NCBI GenBank assembly: GCA_011109175.1
Contig: RDEW01000015.1
Span: forward strand, 964,882 to 1,028,881
Length of the DNA: 64,000 nt
Direction: 5' to 3'
Source of the DNA: Dicyema japonicum
Taxonomy: Eukaryota; Dicyemida; Rhombozoa; Dicyemidae
Numbering within the stretch: position 1 is the stretch's first letter; each line of letters begins with the position of its first letter. Shown here in pieces: positions 9,805 through 20,815 of this stretch. Under the pieces are notes generated by a model. It made no database searches. It was not told the DNA's origin and saw only the letters and a list, made by a program, of their open reading frames with translations. Made by a program: the position numbers and the translations under genes.

Positions 9805-11329
9805 ATGCAGACAAGTTCAGATGTGAATGATTTGGGTAGTATTCCGGTATTTCGTTAATATTATTCAGGCTTTTGTGGAAAATGTGCATTTCGATGGAAT
9901 AAATCGCACTCGTAGGGATTTTTTGCAAAATTTTGCAGCAGATCTATTCTACTGTACTAATTTTAAACAAGTGAGAAATTAATGACCAATAAAAGATGAT
10001 AGTCAAAGCTCACGAAACTAAAGAAAGACTGGATTTGTTGGGAATATTTAGTAAAACAAACGTTGTAGTCGCCGTGGGGACAGAAGACTCGGCCTATGAC
10101 ATAATTTTCGACGTGAAGGAAACTGGGGTAATAACGGGAAGCTGTGACGTCTCTACTGGAAAAACTGACTCAAATATAAGCTTTAATGCTAATATGCCCA
10201 ACACATTTGGAAGATGTGAAAACTTATCGTCCTCATACTGTGTTGGAATGCACGACTCTACCTTTTTGATAAGAGGAGAGAAGCCTTTTGGGAGGGAATT
10301 TAGTGACAAGTCTCAGGAAGTTACAAATGTTTAGATTCAATTTGGAGTTGTACAATAAGACAGTAGAACGGCCTTGGAGTCAGTATAAACTCAAGGGACT
10401 GGGATTCTGCGCTGAAATCATGGTTTGATTATCTTGGGGCATTTTCAAAGACCAGTTCGATGTTTGGAAAGCATCAGTTTTGCTGGGAAGCCGTTTGGAG
10501 AAAATTGAGTCAACAGCAAGAGGGAGATATGTCATTCGATGTCCGTAAACATTTTGGAAACTCATTGAAATCATCTCTTAAGGTTTACTTCACTGGTTTT
10601 ATGACAGCACATATTTTCCGTGACAACCTGCGAAGATCTCATCATGCCCAGTGAGGGGATATCGTTGAGTCTCACACAAGTTTGGTTTTTAGGTATTTAT
10701 AGGAACTTGCTGGCCTTGGGGGTGATGTCCGATACCTCAGCAATGAGCTAACGGTTCGAGGGTGTGCTGAATTATTTGATAATTTTGTATTTTGTGGTTT
10801 AATTTGTACAGTTTGCGGAGATTAAGCTTGGTGGAGGAATATTGAAAGGAGTGGGAGAAACAGCTATTTGCGACAGATTCATGCTCGGTGGACCGATGGG
10901 TTTTCGAGGATTCAAGCAAAATGGAGTTGGGACTTTTTCCGATGGTGGCAAATCATGTTATTTTTACAGGAGCTGCTATGGGAGGGAATATTTACTGGTC
11001 TGCCAACGCCCACGTGTACTTCCCATTTCCTTTCTTACCTCAGAAGCACATCTTCAACAAATTGTTCACTTTTCAGACATTCATCAATTCTGGTGCTCTT
11101 GCCTCGACTTATTCGGGTTTCCCGTGGTTTATTAGGAGAATTGTCCGATTTGAGAAGAACGTACAGACTGTCGGCCGGAATTGGACTTATTTCTTCGATG
11201 TCAAGTTTGTGCCGTTTGGAGTTCAACTTTGTATGGCCCATTGTTTCTCGTATGAATGATTGGTTGCTCATATTTGTTATTCGTAGGACTAGTGATAGAT
11301 TTCAGTTTGGATTCGGAATTAACTTCTGA
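9805..11329 (+). CDS. SAMM50: SAM50/SAMM50, mitochondrial outer-membrane beta-barrel assembly protein
   Basis: Omp85-family core of the sorting and assembly machinery, which inserts beta-barrel proteins into the mitochondrial outer membrane. I fit 11 exons: 9805-9846, 9869-9970, 9996-10309, 10335-10422, 10451-10582, 10608-10679, 10703-10786, 10812-10944, 10970-11116, 11136-11262 and 11287-11329. They sum to 1284 nt (427 residues plus stop) with no frame conflict. Introns are 22, 25, 25, 28, 25, 23, 25, 25, 19 and 24 nt, all GT-AG; the 19-nt one is least sure. Evidence along the protein: FDGINRTRRDF (POTRA-like start), HETKERLDLLGIF, NMPNTFGRCE, FCWEAVWRKL, ELAGLGGDVRY, DRFMLGGPMGFRGF (conserved barrel loop motif) and final strand FQFGFGINF, a good beta-signal. 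The human protein is about 469 residues. The start ATG precedes the first conserved block directly. Confidence 0.93.
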
Positions 11330-11589
11330 CAGCTTTGCTGTAATGCAGTCTAACCATGAGCGTTTTAAAATAAAGCTATTTCACTTCATTCTATGTCTGT
11401 GCACGCTCGACTGCCTCCATCTGGAAGAACCGATAGGTGGTTTTTTGAGTCCTGTGCAAGACACAAACATATACAACTGACACCACGAGGTAAATCAAAC
11501 GTTATTACGTGAGTTTCCTACAAGTTAGTGAAAATGAGGTTAAAAATTTAATTTATCCCATACGTGTAACTTGTAGATCGGGTATCATT
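11330..11589. other. SAM50 3' flank
   Basis: An AATAAA-like signal (AAAATAAAG) lies about 40 bases after the SAM50 stop, at about 11368. No other gene seen. Confidence 0.4.
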
Positions 11590-12060
11590 AATATTGTTGT
11601 GAGTTAAGCTCCCATACCGCTACTTACCTGGTCGAAGAATTCTGTTATGTTCTTTGCTTTTTTAAAATCCTAAGATGTGACATGCGATGTGTCATACGAA
11701 AAAATAAAGACAATGAATTTAATCCATCATGGATCTCCCTCTCTTGTCTGAGTGGAAACTTTTCATGATTTGCTATATCGTTCTCTTTCTATGCTCTGTT
11801 TTTCTTCCATTGTTAATTTCCGTGTGATATAATCGTCTCTGAAGGCGTCCAGTAGCAGAGTGGCATCAAAATGGATCATTCCCTGAATTAGTTGTCATAC
11901 CTGTGGTTCTGGATGATCTCGTCTTTTTACGACTGCGATTGTGGGAGCTAAATACACTTATTTGTTAGCGTGACGTCATGGTCAAATTCCATAAAAACGT
12001 CATAAAAGGACCATTAGACCTTACAAATTTCACTGGATCATTCCTTTAAGTTTCCATCAT
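11590..12060 (+). other. Possible short-intron gene or decayed paralogue, function unknown
   Basis: An ATG at 11728 opens MDLPLLSEWKLFMICYIVLF, a hydrophobic segment. With a 21-nt GT-AG intron near 11827 it can continue as RPVAEWHQNGSFPELVVIPV. A further block reads DVMVKFHKNVIKGPLDLTNF and stops at about 12055. The segment before it (ATYLVEEFCYVLCFFKI) and the words around CAAAATGGATC resemble the candidate gene at 45.54 kb (LTYLVEGFLSDLCFLQFIKA, CAAAATGGGTC). It may be a relative or a dead copy. I do not recognise the family. Confidence 0.3.
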
Positions 12061-12600
12061 TGAACATTTCCTTCTCCGTTTGCTCATGTTATGGTTGGCT
12101 TTCGTGCGGTTTTGTTGTTTCCTTTAAATAGTATGCTATTACAATTATGGGAAATTAGGTTTTTAATTAAGAATGGCGAATAGTCGGAGTAGATTGAGAA
12201 TTACTCTTTGATGTTTTGTGACCAATTCTCTGGAAGAACAACTTATTGTGTTTTCTTTTATATTTCTGCTGAGCGTCGGTGTATACAATTTTATAATTCT
12301 TGTGAATGAAGAGCGAACCATTGGGGACTACTTTTACTGGGAATCAGATTTTTTGAAATAGACACCTCAAAATCTTTGCTTCCAAGGACCGACAGAGTTG
12401 GGCTACCTCGTCTCTGAGTAGAAGACCAAGATATTTCTATAGATTTTACCAGGTTTTGTTAACCTCGATCTTTCATCCAACCTTTTTTACTTATAAAACT
12501 TTGTACACCCTACTGCCTCCCAATCCGTCATTACAATTAGAATGGTTACTTAAACACGGAGAAGCTAGACTGAAATTGTTCGCCTTGAAGTGGAACGAAG
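12061..12600 (+). other. Weak coding hints only
   Basis: A forward frame at 12238-12354 reads LIVFSFIFLLSVGVYNFIIL then VNEERTIGDYFYWESDFLK and stop, like one membrane helix and a tail. It could be an exon of a small membrane protein or belong to the preceding candidate. No family recognised. Confidence 0.2.
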
Positions 12601-12614
12601 GATTAATCAACCTA

Positions 12615-12812
12615 TCAATATTCTTTTAATTTAATTGATACGCAGAGAAAGAAATCAACAGTGAATTGATAGACCCAGTTCCCGATACTGGTAACCGCTT
12701 CCAACATCACGAAAAAGTCCACCAAGCACAAGAGAAAACCAAAGTTCCAAGAATCCTCCAAGGAACAGTCCAATGGAGTGGGGAAAGGTTCTTTTAGGTG
12801 CCGCACCGTCAC
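12615..12812 (-). other. Open frame downstream of NDUFB9, unassigned
   Basis: A 65-codon minus-strand frame contains WNFGFLLCLVDFFVMLEAV, a hydrophobic segment. With a 34-nt intron it could start at an ATG near 12880 (MKKCYLPTW). A second frame of the same stretch (PHSIGLFLGGFLELWFSLVL) is also open, so which is real is unclear. It is on the same strand as NDUFB9 and SLC9B and could be a third unit of that cluster. Confidence 0.2.
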
Positions 12813-12933
12813 TGAATAATACCCGAGACAACTAGATCACGTGACACCAAGTTGGTAAGTAGCATTTTTTCATCAATTTTACATACAAATTTTCATCAAT
12901 AAATTTATTAGTCAACGCTAAATATCTAAGTTA

Positions 12934-13401
12934 CTACTTATTTTCCTTATTCTGGGTGAGATAGCGTTCGAGAGCCTCTTGCTTCCTCTGCTCTCTTCTT
13001 TGGAAATATTCCGGATATTGAGCCTTCTCAAATGGATGCCACGTGTCCAATATCTGAAATAAAAGTGAAATGATACCCAATCAGGCGGGGAATACTTCGT
13101 TTGTAGGAAATGCCGGTTGGCGCTGAGGGGTAACTGAAGGGTGAAGGATGCATATTTTTCTCCAGTTCAATTTCCCCTTCTATTAGGAGGCGCTTGGCCT
13201 CCCGTGGGTCTGAGATTTCTGCCTTTTCATCAAATCTAGCCCTCAGGAGACAACATTCATATCGATATTTGATCCTAGACAAATATTCGGTACCACGTGC
13301 CTGTCAGTGAGGTAATACGACTGAAGATTCTTTATCGCTGCTCTGTAAAGCCTAATCACTCGAATTGCATGCGGTATTGGCTTATATTGCAAATAAGACA
13401 T
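12934..13401 (-). CDS. NDUFB9: NDUFB9-like subunit of mitochondrial complex I (B22, LYR protein)
   Basis: Accessory subunit of NADH:ubiquinone oxidoreductase in the inner membrane. Exon 1 (13301-13401) encodes MSYLQYKPIPHAIRVIRLYR, with the LYR signature. Exon 2 (13077-13274) has KYRYECCLLRARFDEK, a conserved B22 segment, and then HPSPFSYPSAPTGISYKR. Exon 3 (12934-13053) has DTWHPFEKAQYPEYFQRRE, matching the human DDWHPSEKAMYPDYF block. About 139 residues, shorter than human (179) at the C-terminus. The first intron (26 nt) appears to be GC-AG. The second (23 nt, GT-AG) leaves the frame one base short, so either one exon base is missing or the junction is unusual. The gene starts 48 bp after the SLC9B stop on the same strand. 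Confidence 0.85.
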
Positions 13402-13449
13402 ACAAGAGACCAAACTATTAAATTTAAATGATTAAAAAAATATCAATAA

Positions 13450-15055
13450 TTATAAATTATTAGAAATATTATCCACATTTTCGGTTTCTTTAGTAAGCAA
13501 GTGAGTTCCAAATTTTTCTACCAGAATTGAGCCAAAGGGAGCTGTTAGTATTATGCAAATAACCGAGACGTAGAAAATCTGTAATAATTATAATTTATCC
13601 ACCAAAAGTCCATATTTGAGATTTTTCTCATACTCAGAGCTGGTTTGGGATTTTTCATGGAAATCACTTTGTCTAAGGCCAACCCCCCAATAGAAGCCTG
13701 AACAGAAGCCTTTGGAAACCACGCAATTGCCGTAAAAATGCGTTCTCTAATATTAAGCTTAGTCCTTGTCGTGACAAAAAACGCGGTCAATAAACGGAAA
13801 ACAAGCGCAATCAGAATAATTCCCACAGCTTGGCCTGAAATGGGGAATATACAGCCAACCTCCTTCGAATAGAGGGATCTTTGAAAATTTTATTCTGCTT
13901 CCAGTCGTTCCGAAGAGAATTGGCTGCGCGACATACCAGCACAGACTTATGTTGTATTTTGTGGAGTTCTAAACTTAAAGTACGTCAAATACAAATAAAG
14001 GTAAATCATTCTTCCACTTATAAGCGACTAAAATGGTCAGTGTCAAACATCCCAAGGGTCCTGCTCCAGGATATCCAATCTTATCTGTCCCAAACAGGAC
14101 AAAGAGACAGCTGAAGATCACCATCGATGACCTCAAAGCAACCAAATGATCCTTTATTTAACATAAATTTACTGAACCGCATTTTTATTAGGAATGAACC
14201 ACAAGATTAGTCCCAGTCCACCACCAAGAGCTATGCCGATCAGAATGTTGATGGGTCCGCTTAAGATCACCATGGGAAGACTGCCTGATATATTAGCATC
14301 GAGTATACCAGTGGAAAATACCGTTGAAAAAAAGACATTAAATAAAGTGATTCCGAAAACATTGTCTGTTGTTGCGGTCCCCACGATAAAGGACATAATT
14401 TCCTTGCCTCTCCCATAGCCTCGTGTGTTAAGGGACAACATTCCTGGTACGAGAACTCCAAGGGAAACGTTGGCTACTACAAATCTACGATAAAAAAATA
14501 GACCAACCCCATCATCAGAGCCCACAGCCAAGGGAGACCCATTATGAAATGACTGGTTAGCGTTATGGTAGACCCTTCGACTACGCACGGACAAACGGCC
14601 AACAAGAAAATTGATATGGCCATCGACTTGATGGTTTTGATATTCAACTCAAATCCAGCCAAGGTCAGCACAAACGTGAAAGCCAACGTTCTTATAATCA
14701 CAGTTTCCGACATACCGTAAGGAAGATTCAATTTTATGGTCAATATGGTAGATCTTATCTGTCCCTTCAATGTTGCCAAATGCAAAACCAACAATTATCA
14801 TTCCTGGAATATCCACATCTCTAACCTGTAAGCGGGGGAAACCAAATGCTCCAACAAATTTGCCCCCAACGTTGAAAAGAAAAAAATTAGAATAATTGAG
14901 GAAAATTGCTTTCCCAAATCCTTTCTAACGTCGAAGCAAGACCAAATAAGCAAATAAAAAAATCCAGTTCCAACCACAAAAGCACTTAAATTTATGAGCG
15001 GCCTCTTCCATCCACTAAAATATTTTTCGAATAATTTTGAATTTGCTTCTTTCAT
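13450..15055 (-). CDS. SLC9B: SLC9B/NHA2-type Na+/H+ antiporter (CPA2)
   Basis: Multi-pass cation/proton exchanger. Conserved blocks in order: SIILIFFFSTLGANLLEHL, DIPGMIIVGFAFGNI, LAFTFVLTLAGFELNIKTIK, CPCVVEGSTITLTSHFIMGL, VLVPGMLSLNTRGYGRGKE, VGTATTDNVFGITLFN, IGYPGAGPLGCLTLTILVA, QPILFGTTG, RERIFTAIAWFPKASVQASI and ILTAPFGSILVEKFG. Seven introns: 17 (uncertain), 25, 23, 26, 24, 25 and 24 nt. The last one (13579-13602) leaves the frame one base short. Human NHA2 has a paired Asp (FDD) at the ion site; here it reads TDN, so the second Asp is Asn. The start at 15055 gives a short N-terminus, and a longer upstream exon cannot be excluded. NDUFB9 follows after 48 bp, possibly as one transcription unit. 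Confidence 0.88.
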
Positions 15056-15059
15056 ATTA

Positions 15060-15499
15060 AAATTATAACAAAATTAATTTCTTTTAATTTTAAATATATT
15101 AAATAATTATTAATTTATTAATTAAAATATATTTTTATTAATTATGATGTTAGTGATAATTTTATTTAAAGTGGGTTGTCGAGTAATTTATTTAAAGTTG
15201 AGCAGAGAAATTGTTTAAGCGGACCATTTTTGCTCTTAGGGAATTAATGTTGAAGTTAGAAACTGAGGCACAGGCTTACTCCACCGTCGGCTTTAAAGGT
15301 TGGATGCGCATTCTTGTGACGGCTGGCTCCTGAAGTTTAGAAAGGTGGGAGAGTTCTGCTGGAGGTGGTTAAAAAACCATCAGTTGTAACCTCATGGAGT
15401 CCAATCAAAGGGAAAAACTTGTCTCGAATAACGAAGATGTTATTGCAAAAATAATATAAGATTTTGTTTTACATTTAAAAATTGTTGATTTTGAAAAGA
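15060..15499. other. Spacer, no gene seen
   Basis: AT-rich start, then mixed DNA at 15230-15430 that may be the 5' part of the LINE-B copy that follows. No clear motif. Confidence 0.3.
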
Positions 15500-16200
15500 A
15501 TCTGTAAAAAATCAGCCGTCAATTCAGCAATATTATCAAAAAAAGTAAGGTTGTCAGTTGGAATTGATGGATACTTTGCGTACTGAAGGGCCCTTTTTGT
15601 CAGATTCAAGACTCACAGGTGTTGGAAATAATTTCTAAAGACGTTAACATAAAAATTGAGAGTTTGGCGGCCACAAAACACAATAAATGAATATGCACTC
15701 TATTTCTTTGGCGGGCTTACTGAACCATACGAGTATGAATTTGTTGATTCAGTAATTCGTTCAAAACTAACCAAACATTGAGAGCATCTTAAGCCAGCAA
15801 TTGGAGTGTCCTACTTTTTTAGGTCGAAATTTCTTAGAAAACTCATTTGGCTACGATTTTTGCAACATAAATACTCTGTGTCCCACTGTTGAATTGGATA
15901 TTAAGACGCTAAGTGAACTACAACTCGAGCTACTCTTAGATCAAGTAAATAAGAAGAGTCACTCTTTGAATGTTATAAGCTCTTCTCATTAGCTCTCAAA
16001 GGGAAATAATTCTTCACTTATATTGTCTTTCAGGACAGAAATTTGTTCTTAGCGGAACGTTATGCGGTCTGTGGGTTCTGCAAGAAATGGAAGAAGACTA
16101 TTGACCACGGTGTCACTAGATGTGAGAAAATGCTTCATGGCGACCAAGTAAGGAAGCACAATGAGAGAGTTTCTCTTAAAGAACTCAAGGATCATTGAAA
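15500..16200 (+). pseudogene. LINE-B fragment with CCHC knuckle
   Basis: The forward frame near 15895-15990 reads LDIKTLSELQLELLLDQVNK, and 16035-16190 reads RNLFLAERYAVCGFCKKWKK then TIDHGVTRCEKMLHGDQVRK and HNERV. The LINE-B copy at 49.3 kb has CGHCNSAKKTVDHLASRCGR then MLN...RHNEVV. The spacing C-x2-C-...-H-x4-C is the knuckle placed between RT and the endonuclease. The nuclease itself is not found downstream, so this copy is cut. Confidence 0.65.
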
Positions 16201-16720
16201 ATTTTGGTTATGAATGAGGACTTCGAAATCAATTCTCAAATATCCTTAATAATAATTTTATTGTCCATAAGGCAGTCACCCAGCTCTCTTCAAACATATT
16301 GGGATTATTGCATTTACATCCGATGTCCTCGATTTGCTGTCTATGACGCGTATGGGGAAACTTTTGCCGTGAAAAATTAGTCCTGACCTACCATCGTAAA
16401 GTATCGAATATTTCAAACAGGGACGTCCTATTACAATCTTTGGATCAAGTTATTACCGAAGGTCTTGACGGATTGCCCGATCCAGAGTTTTAGTGACTTT
16501 TGATGTGTTCAAATTATTTAGGAATGGAATCACAAAAATAATGAAATTTTCATCCCCTTTATTTCCGGAAGATCTCTAAAATGTTTTAAATGAGTTATTC
16601 TGACCTTCGCAGTAAAAAAGTTACTTTGTTAAAAAATGAGAATTTTTGCAGTAGTGGCTAAGTGCCAAGGGATCTCGTGACCGCAAAATATCTGTGGGGA
16701 AAAAGAAGAGGGTCTTTTAA
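16200..16720. other. Unassigned DNA
   Basis: The open frame at 16195-16380 has no recognisable motif. No other support. Confidence 0.3.
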
Positions 16721-16729
16721 CTGTTATAT

Positions 16730-16915
16730 CATCTAATTTTTGCCACGAGGAGGTGACCCAAACCCTCCACTTGACCACCTTGGTCATATTATCAATTAAA
16801 TCTTTTCCGGACCAGCACCATCAATGACTCTAAGGGACTTGTTGGAGCGTCCAGTACTCTCAGTTAGACGTCTGGTGGAGCCGTCTACATGCTAGTGAGG
16901 TTAGGTCAGCATAAC
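16730..16915 (+). repeat. Coding-like dispersed repeat of unknown family (copy 1)
   Basis: About 145 bp match the minus strand of 22160-22310. Shared words are ATATTATCAAT, TTTCCGGACCAG and CTAAGGGA, with the rest diverged. The forward frame reads DHLGHIIN-stop-IFSGPAPSMTLRDLLERPVL; the partner reads DQLGDIINQILSGPGPPMAL in the same frame, so a protein was once encoded. I do not recognise it. Confidence 0.55.
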
Positions 16916-17133
16916 TAATGAGAATTTATGGTTTTATTACTTTTTAAAGAAATAGAGTGAGATTTTAAAGTTATATGACTACACTAGTAGGCCTTTCCAC
17001 TCTTGGACGAATAGGAAGACTGTTGCAGGAGTGCAGGTCATTTTTTTCCGTAATTCTTAAAATAACGGGAAAAAATACAGAGAATTAAATTTTCCTATGT
17101 TTTCATATTTGAATATTTCAAATTTCGACCGTT

Positions 17134-18694
17134 CTATAATAATTCATCACTCATACGAAATTCTTTCCGTCTTCTTCGGAAAACTAAAATCGCAAGGATT
17201 AGCATAACGAAAAAAATGGCGAAAAATATAATTCCAAACGTAAATGCGGTTTCATTTCTTTTGATAAAGCTGTGCACTAAAAAGCCCCCTTCAATCGCTT
17301 TTTTCACTGAAAACCGCATATCGACGTAAAACGAGCCATAAATGTTACTGATTACACAAATAATCCTCCTCGGACCTTTTTTTGCGTCGAATCTTACACG
17401 TATGGTCCTGTCGTCTAACCTTTTAATCAAATCTAGTTTGAAATCACCAGAGTTATAAACCTGAGCCGTTTTTCAAGTCCTCCATATAATCGCCGTAGTA
17501 CCAAATTACTTTAGGAACCGGAAAGCCTTTTACTGTCGTCAGATGATAAACACCTACTTCTGAATCACCCACCGATTCCGTAGATTGATTCACTGTGCCA
17601 TATGGAAGTTCTAAGGGATTCGAGTCACCAAATTTACCGATGAATTGAACTTGGAAGTTATTTCCGAAGATTTTTCCTACTGAATTGATTCCCACACAAA
17701 AATATCGACCGTTGTGGGTCATTTGTGACTTTTCAACCATATTCCCCGACACTGAGTAAAACTCGACGCTTGGTGGGGGACTTTAATTAAAAATAGTCAA
17801 ACTTCCCCTCGAAAAAACAGTCAATGTCTTCAAGGTTTGAAGGACTGATCAAAAAAATATAATCATCGACTGGGGGAAATACTATTTGGGAATTGATTGG
17901 GGTATTGATAGGTTGTCTCTGATTTGATTAAATATTAATTATTACTTCTATTTTTGACATACAAGCCGATAGTTTCCGTTTCTACTGTCTGTCTACCGTT
18001 AGCGATTTCTGCTAAACATTCGTAGAATATGGAATCTGATTTCCTCAAATGAGTGAAAAATAAGTTTCCTGGGAAAATTTAAAATTCGAAAAACCTAAAA
18101 TTTTTTTGATTCTTGAGTCTGAACCCAAGTCATGCTCGAAATCTACTCGGTATCTTATGGCTGTTGGGGATGTGAGGATGCTTTTGTTGCATTCCATAAA
18201 AAACGCGTCCCCCACAAATTTTTCAACAATTTTATAATCTTTCCTCACATTTTCAACATCTGTGTTGTTTTAGATCAATATTACGTGGATAGTACACATT
18301 TATTGGAGGAATTGAAGATGTCGAGTTATTTCCCACGGCAAAGCAGCGGTATTTTCCAGTGAGGCTAGGATCTATCGTCAGAAAAGTTAGAGATCCATTG
18401 TTGAGGTGAATAAATGAGTTTTGGTCGTTAATTTCAGAACCATCTTTTTCCCAAATTATTCTAAATTCACCCTCAAACCGTACCTAGCTGAGAGGGAGGG
18501 GCAGTTCTTGCAGAAACAAGATAACTTTAAAGATTTTTCAAGAAGAACAGGTCCCTGCGTAAATTCATCGATAAACGGATGCTCATGATTTTCTAAATTC
18601 CAATAAAAATTGATTTGAATAATTGCTATTAAACTTATTTACCTTTGCCGAGAGAAATAAAAAAATTCACAAAAAGGGGGAAAAGCAGGTTCAT
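17134..18694 (-). CDS. Short L1/neuroglian-like Ig-domain cell-surface protein
   Basis: Type I membrane protein. Start 18694 gives a signal peptide (MNLLFPLFVNFFISLGK). Four Ig-like domains follow: KLSCFCKNC...IIWEKDGSEI...TGKYRCFAVGNNST; GDAFFMECNKSI...GNLFFTHLRKSDSIFYECLA (the L1CAM NLYFANV...Y.C.A pattern); IDCFFEGNPPPSVEFYS...NGRYFCVGINSVGK; KGFPVPKVIWYYGD...RRIICVISNIYG. Then comes a membrane segment (FTFGIIFFAIFFVMLILAIL) and a short basic tail RRRRKEFRMSDELL. Introns fit as 50, 23, 25, 26, 27 or 40 (ambiguous), 22 and 28 nt. L1 proteins normally have six Ig and several fibronectin III domains and an ankyrin-binding tail (FIGQY); none of the latter is present. It could alternatively be another Ig family member (contactin/NCAM-like) that became L1-like in sequence. 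Confidence 0.8.
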
Positions 18695-19680
18695 CTAGGA
18701 ATAAGAAATTATATTTGCTTTAATAGTGAGCCATATGTTGGCCAAGGCACTCAAAACACACCTGTCTTACGAATAAACTATTTAAACGCCGGCGAATGTG
18801 ATTTATTCTTAAAATTCCGCCAAATTATGAATAAATTATAAAATTGATAGTAATTAAGAAAAATCCAGGCCACAGCATGTTTCCGTCGGAGATTTCTTTC
18901 AGTTGGTAACATATGGCATTTCAATTTTACAAAAAATTTCAAAATAATCATGAATGACAAATTGAATTTTGCAATTAGTAGCATCAAATTAATTGAACGT
19001 CACTAAAATGACAGCAACGATATTCGATGTCTCTTGACTATTTTAGTAGTCTTAGTCTATATTTATTTTATTTATTTGGCCCCTCTGAATTAAGAAAACT
19101 GGTGACTAACAGGAACATCACAGCCAAAGATCCGACAGGTGTATTTGGTCTGTGCAGAACTCGAAGGCAACCTGGACAAGAGAAGAAGTGAGCCGTATTC
19201 TGGCCTCTTTGGTCTATATTAACTGCTGAGTGTCTTCATTTCAAGCACTCCCAGCGGCAACTATCAAATTCAGCCCACTCATGCAAACCACTCGAATTAT
19301 TAAATGTCAAACACTTTGGACAAACATCTTTCTGCCTGTTATCAATTCCGCCTTATCTCAGAAGACAGGGATTTGCATAAACCTAATGCCTTTCCTGTGG
19401 AAATACTGTGAGGAAAAATGCAGTTTCTCTTCACTACGAGTTTCAGTTTCAATTATTGTCGTTGATTATTAATTTTGTTATAAAAATGAACTCAACTTAG
19501 TTAATTTTACTTATCGAACAGATTTCAGAAATTGTAGAATCTGAGTCTTATTGATTTTCATCTATTATGCTTAAGATGTTATGTTGCCAATTCCTCAGAT
19601 ATTGATTTTAAATGATGACGTACCTCAATTATGCGAAATCTCCACTTTTCTTTATGATGGATGAAAACCTTTGTAGCCGT
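18695..19680. other. Upstream flank and unassigned DNA
   Basis: Promoter side of the Ig-domain gene plus about 900 bp with no recognised gene. At 19200-19400 a forward frame rich in Cys and Pro (ECLHFKHSQRQLSNSAHSCK) is open but matches nothing I know. Confidence 0.3.
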
Positions 19681-19689
19681 ATACAAAGT

Positions 19690-19795
19690 GAATAAGATAG
19701 GAGACATTGAGAACCTGAAGTTCAGAACAAGGGAACTGTAGGATCTGGGTTCAAATCTAATGCGGCCCACAGTTGAAAACTTGGAGGATCATAGT
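19690..19795 (+). repeat. tRNA-like SINE fragment with B box
   Basis: GGGTTCAAATCT fits the RNA polymerase III B-box consensus, preceded by GACATTG and CTGAAGTTCA. The same words in the same order occur at 29.87 kb. It has no proper acceptor stem, so it is not a tRNA gene. Confidence 0.45.
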
Positions 19796-19799
19796 AGAC

Positions 19800-20595
19800 T
19801 TGGATACTCGATTTTTATATCTCCAAGGTAGAATCCTGTCAAGCCTAAAATTAGTAGGAGACAAAAGTTAAGATAGATTATTGATATTAATGTAGCCATT
19901 TTATGATAATTCTTATATCATTTAACACGGTTTTCTTGGAGACCATACTGTCTATCGTGTACCTCGATTACACACCTTCTGAGATATCATAAGTTTGTCA
20001 ACAGCTCCAAAAGCTTTAATCTCGTTTCTATAAACAACAATCACACTTAAAAGACCTTTTATAGTCAAAATTAATAAAAATATATTTATAAGAACTTAAA
20101 AAATCAGATTTCAGCTAACTTTACCATCAAGAGTCAATTCTCTTATCATGGCCTCTTCAGTGTTTATCAACAATTTAACTGAAAAATAATTTTTGGGAGT
20201 ATTTACTACCACCAAGCAAAGCTTGTTACACAAAATTCCAAGTATTCTTGATAACAACTGAAGGTCCTCTACGAATCATCATCCTCGCAATAATACATGG
20301 ATTTTACCTTAAATGACTACAGATTGTGCCACGGCTTATTAAGACTGGGTATTTTCAACGATCCGTTTGAGTTAAAATGCTTTAATAAGATAGTTAAGCT
20401 AAATAGAAGATTTAATTAAATTTTCATAATTTTATGTGACATATGGAAAAATTTAAGTATTTTCATTGACAATTTTTGACATGAACAGTAATTGGGGAAA
20501 ATGTCAAATTGTCACGTGCATTCGATAAAAAATAACTAGTATTATCACGGCCATGTGTGCTTTAAGGAAGGAAATTTAAAATCAACATTATAGTT
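19800..20595. other. Spacer, no gene seen
   Basis: AT-rich DNA. No conserved segment noted. Confidence 0.35.
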
Positions 20596-20599
20596 TCTT

Positions 20600-20815
20600 T
20601 TAAATGGCATCCCCCAAAAATTATCACTATCCACTCTTGCTCACCTTATCCTTAGATAGCCTCCAGACATCAGGTAATGAAAACTATATTATCATCACTT
20701 ACGCCAATGACATCTTCCTAGCCTAACGCGATCGAGACCTCCAGTCCACCATGACACGCTGGCTAAAGGATCCTGATCATCGAAAAGTCCACCACCTATC
20801 TTTTCACCTCAGAAA
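20600..20815 (+). pseudogene. LINE-J RT palm fragment
   Basis: The forward frame reads ENYIIITYANDIFLA, stop, RDRDLQSTMTRWLK. It matches the palm segment of other LINE-J copies (NSITLAYADDIIYACK, LILSYADDIILAFKDRS). The catalytic YADD has become YAND and a stop follows at once, so the copy is dead. Confidence 0.6.

Noticed and set aside
11256-11480. Open frame overlapping the SAM50 end
   Set aside because: It reads across the last SAM50 intron and stop in a different frame and has no motif.
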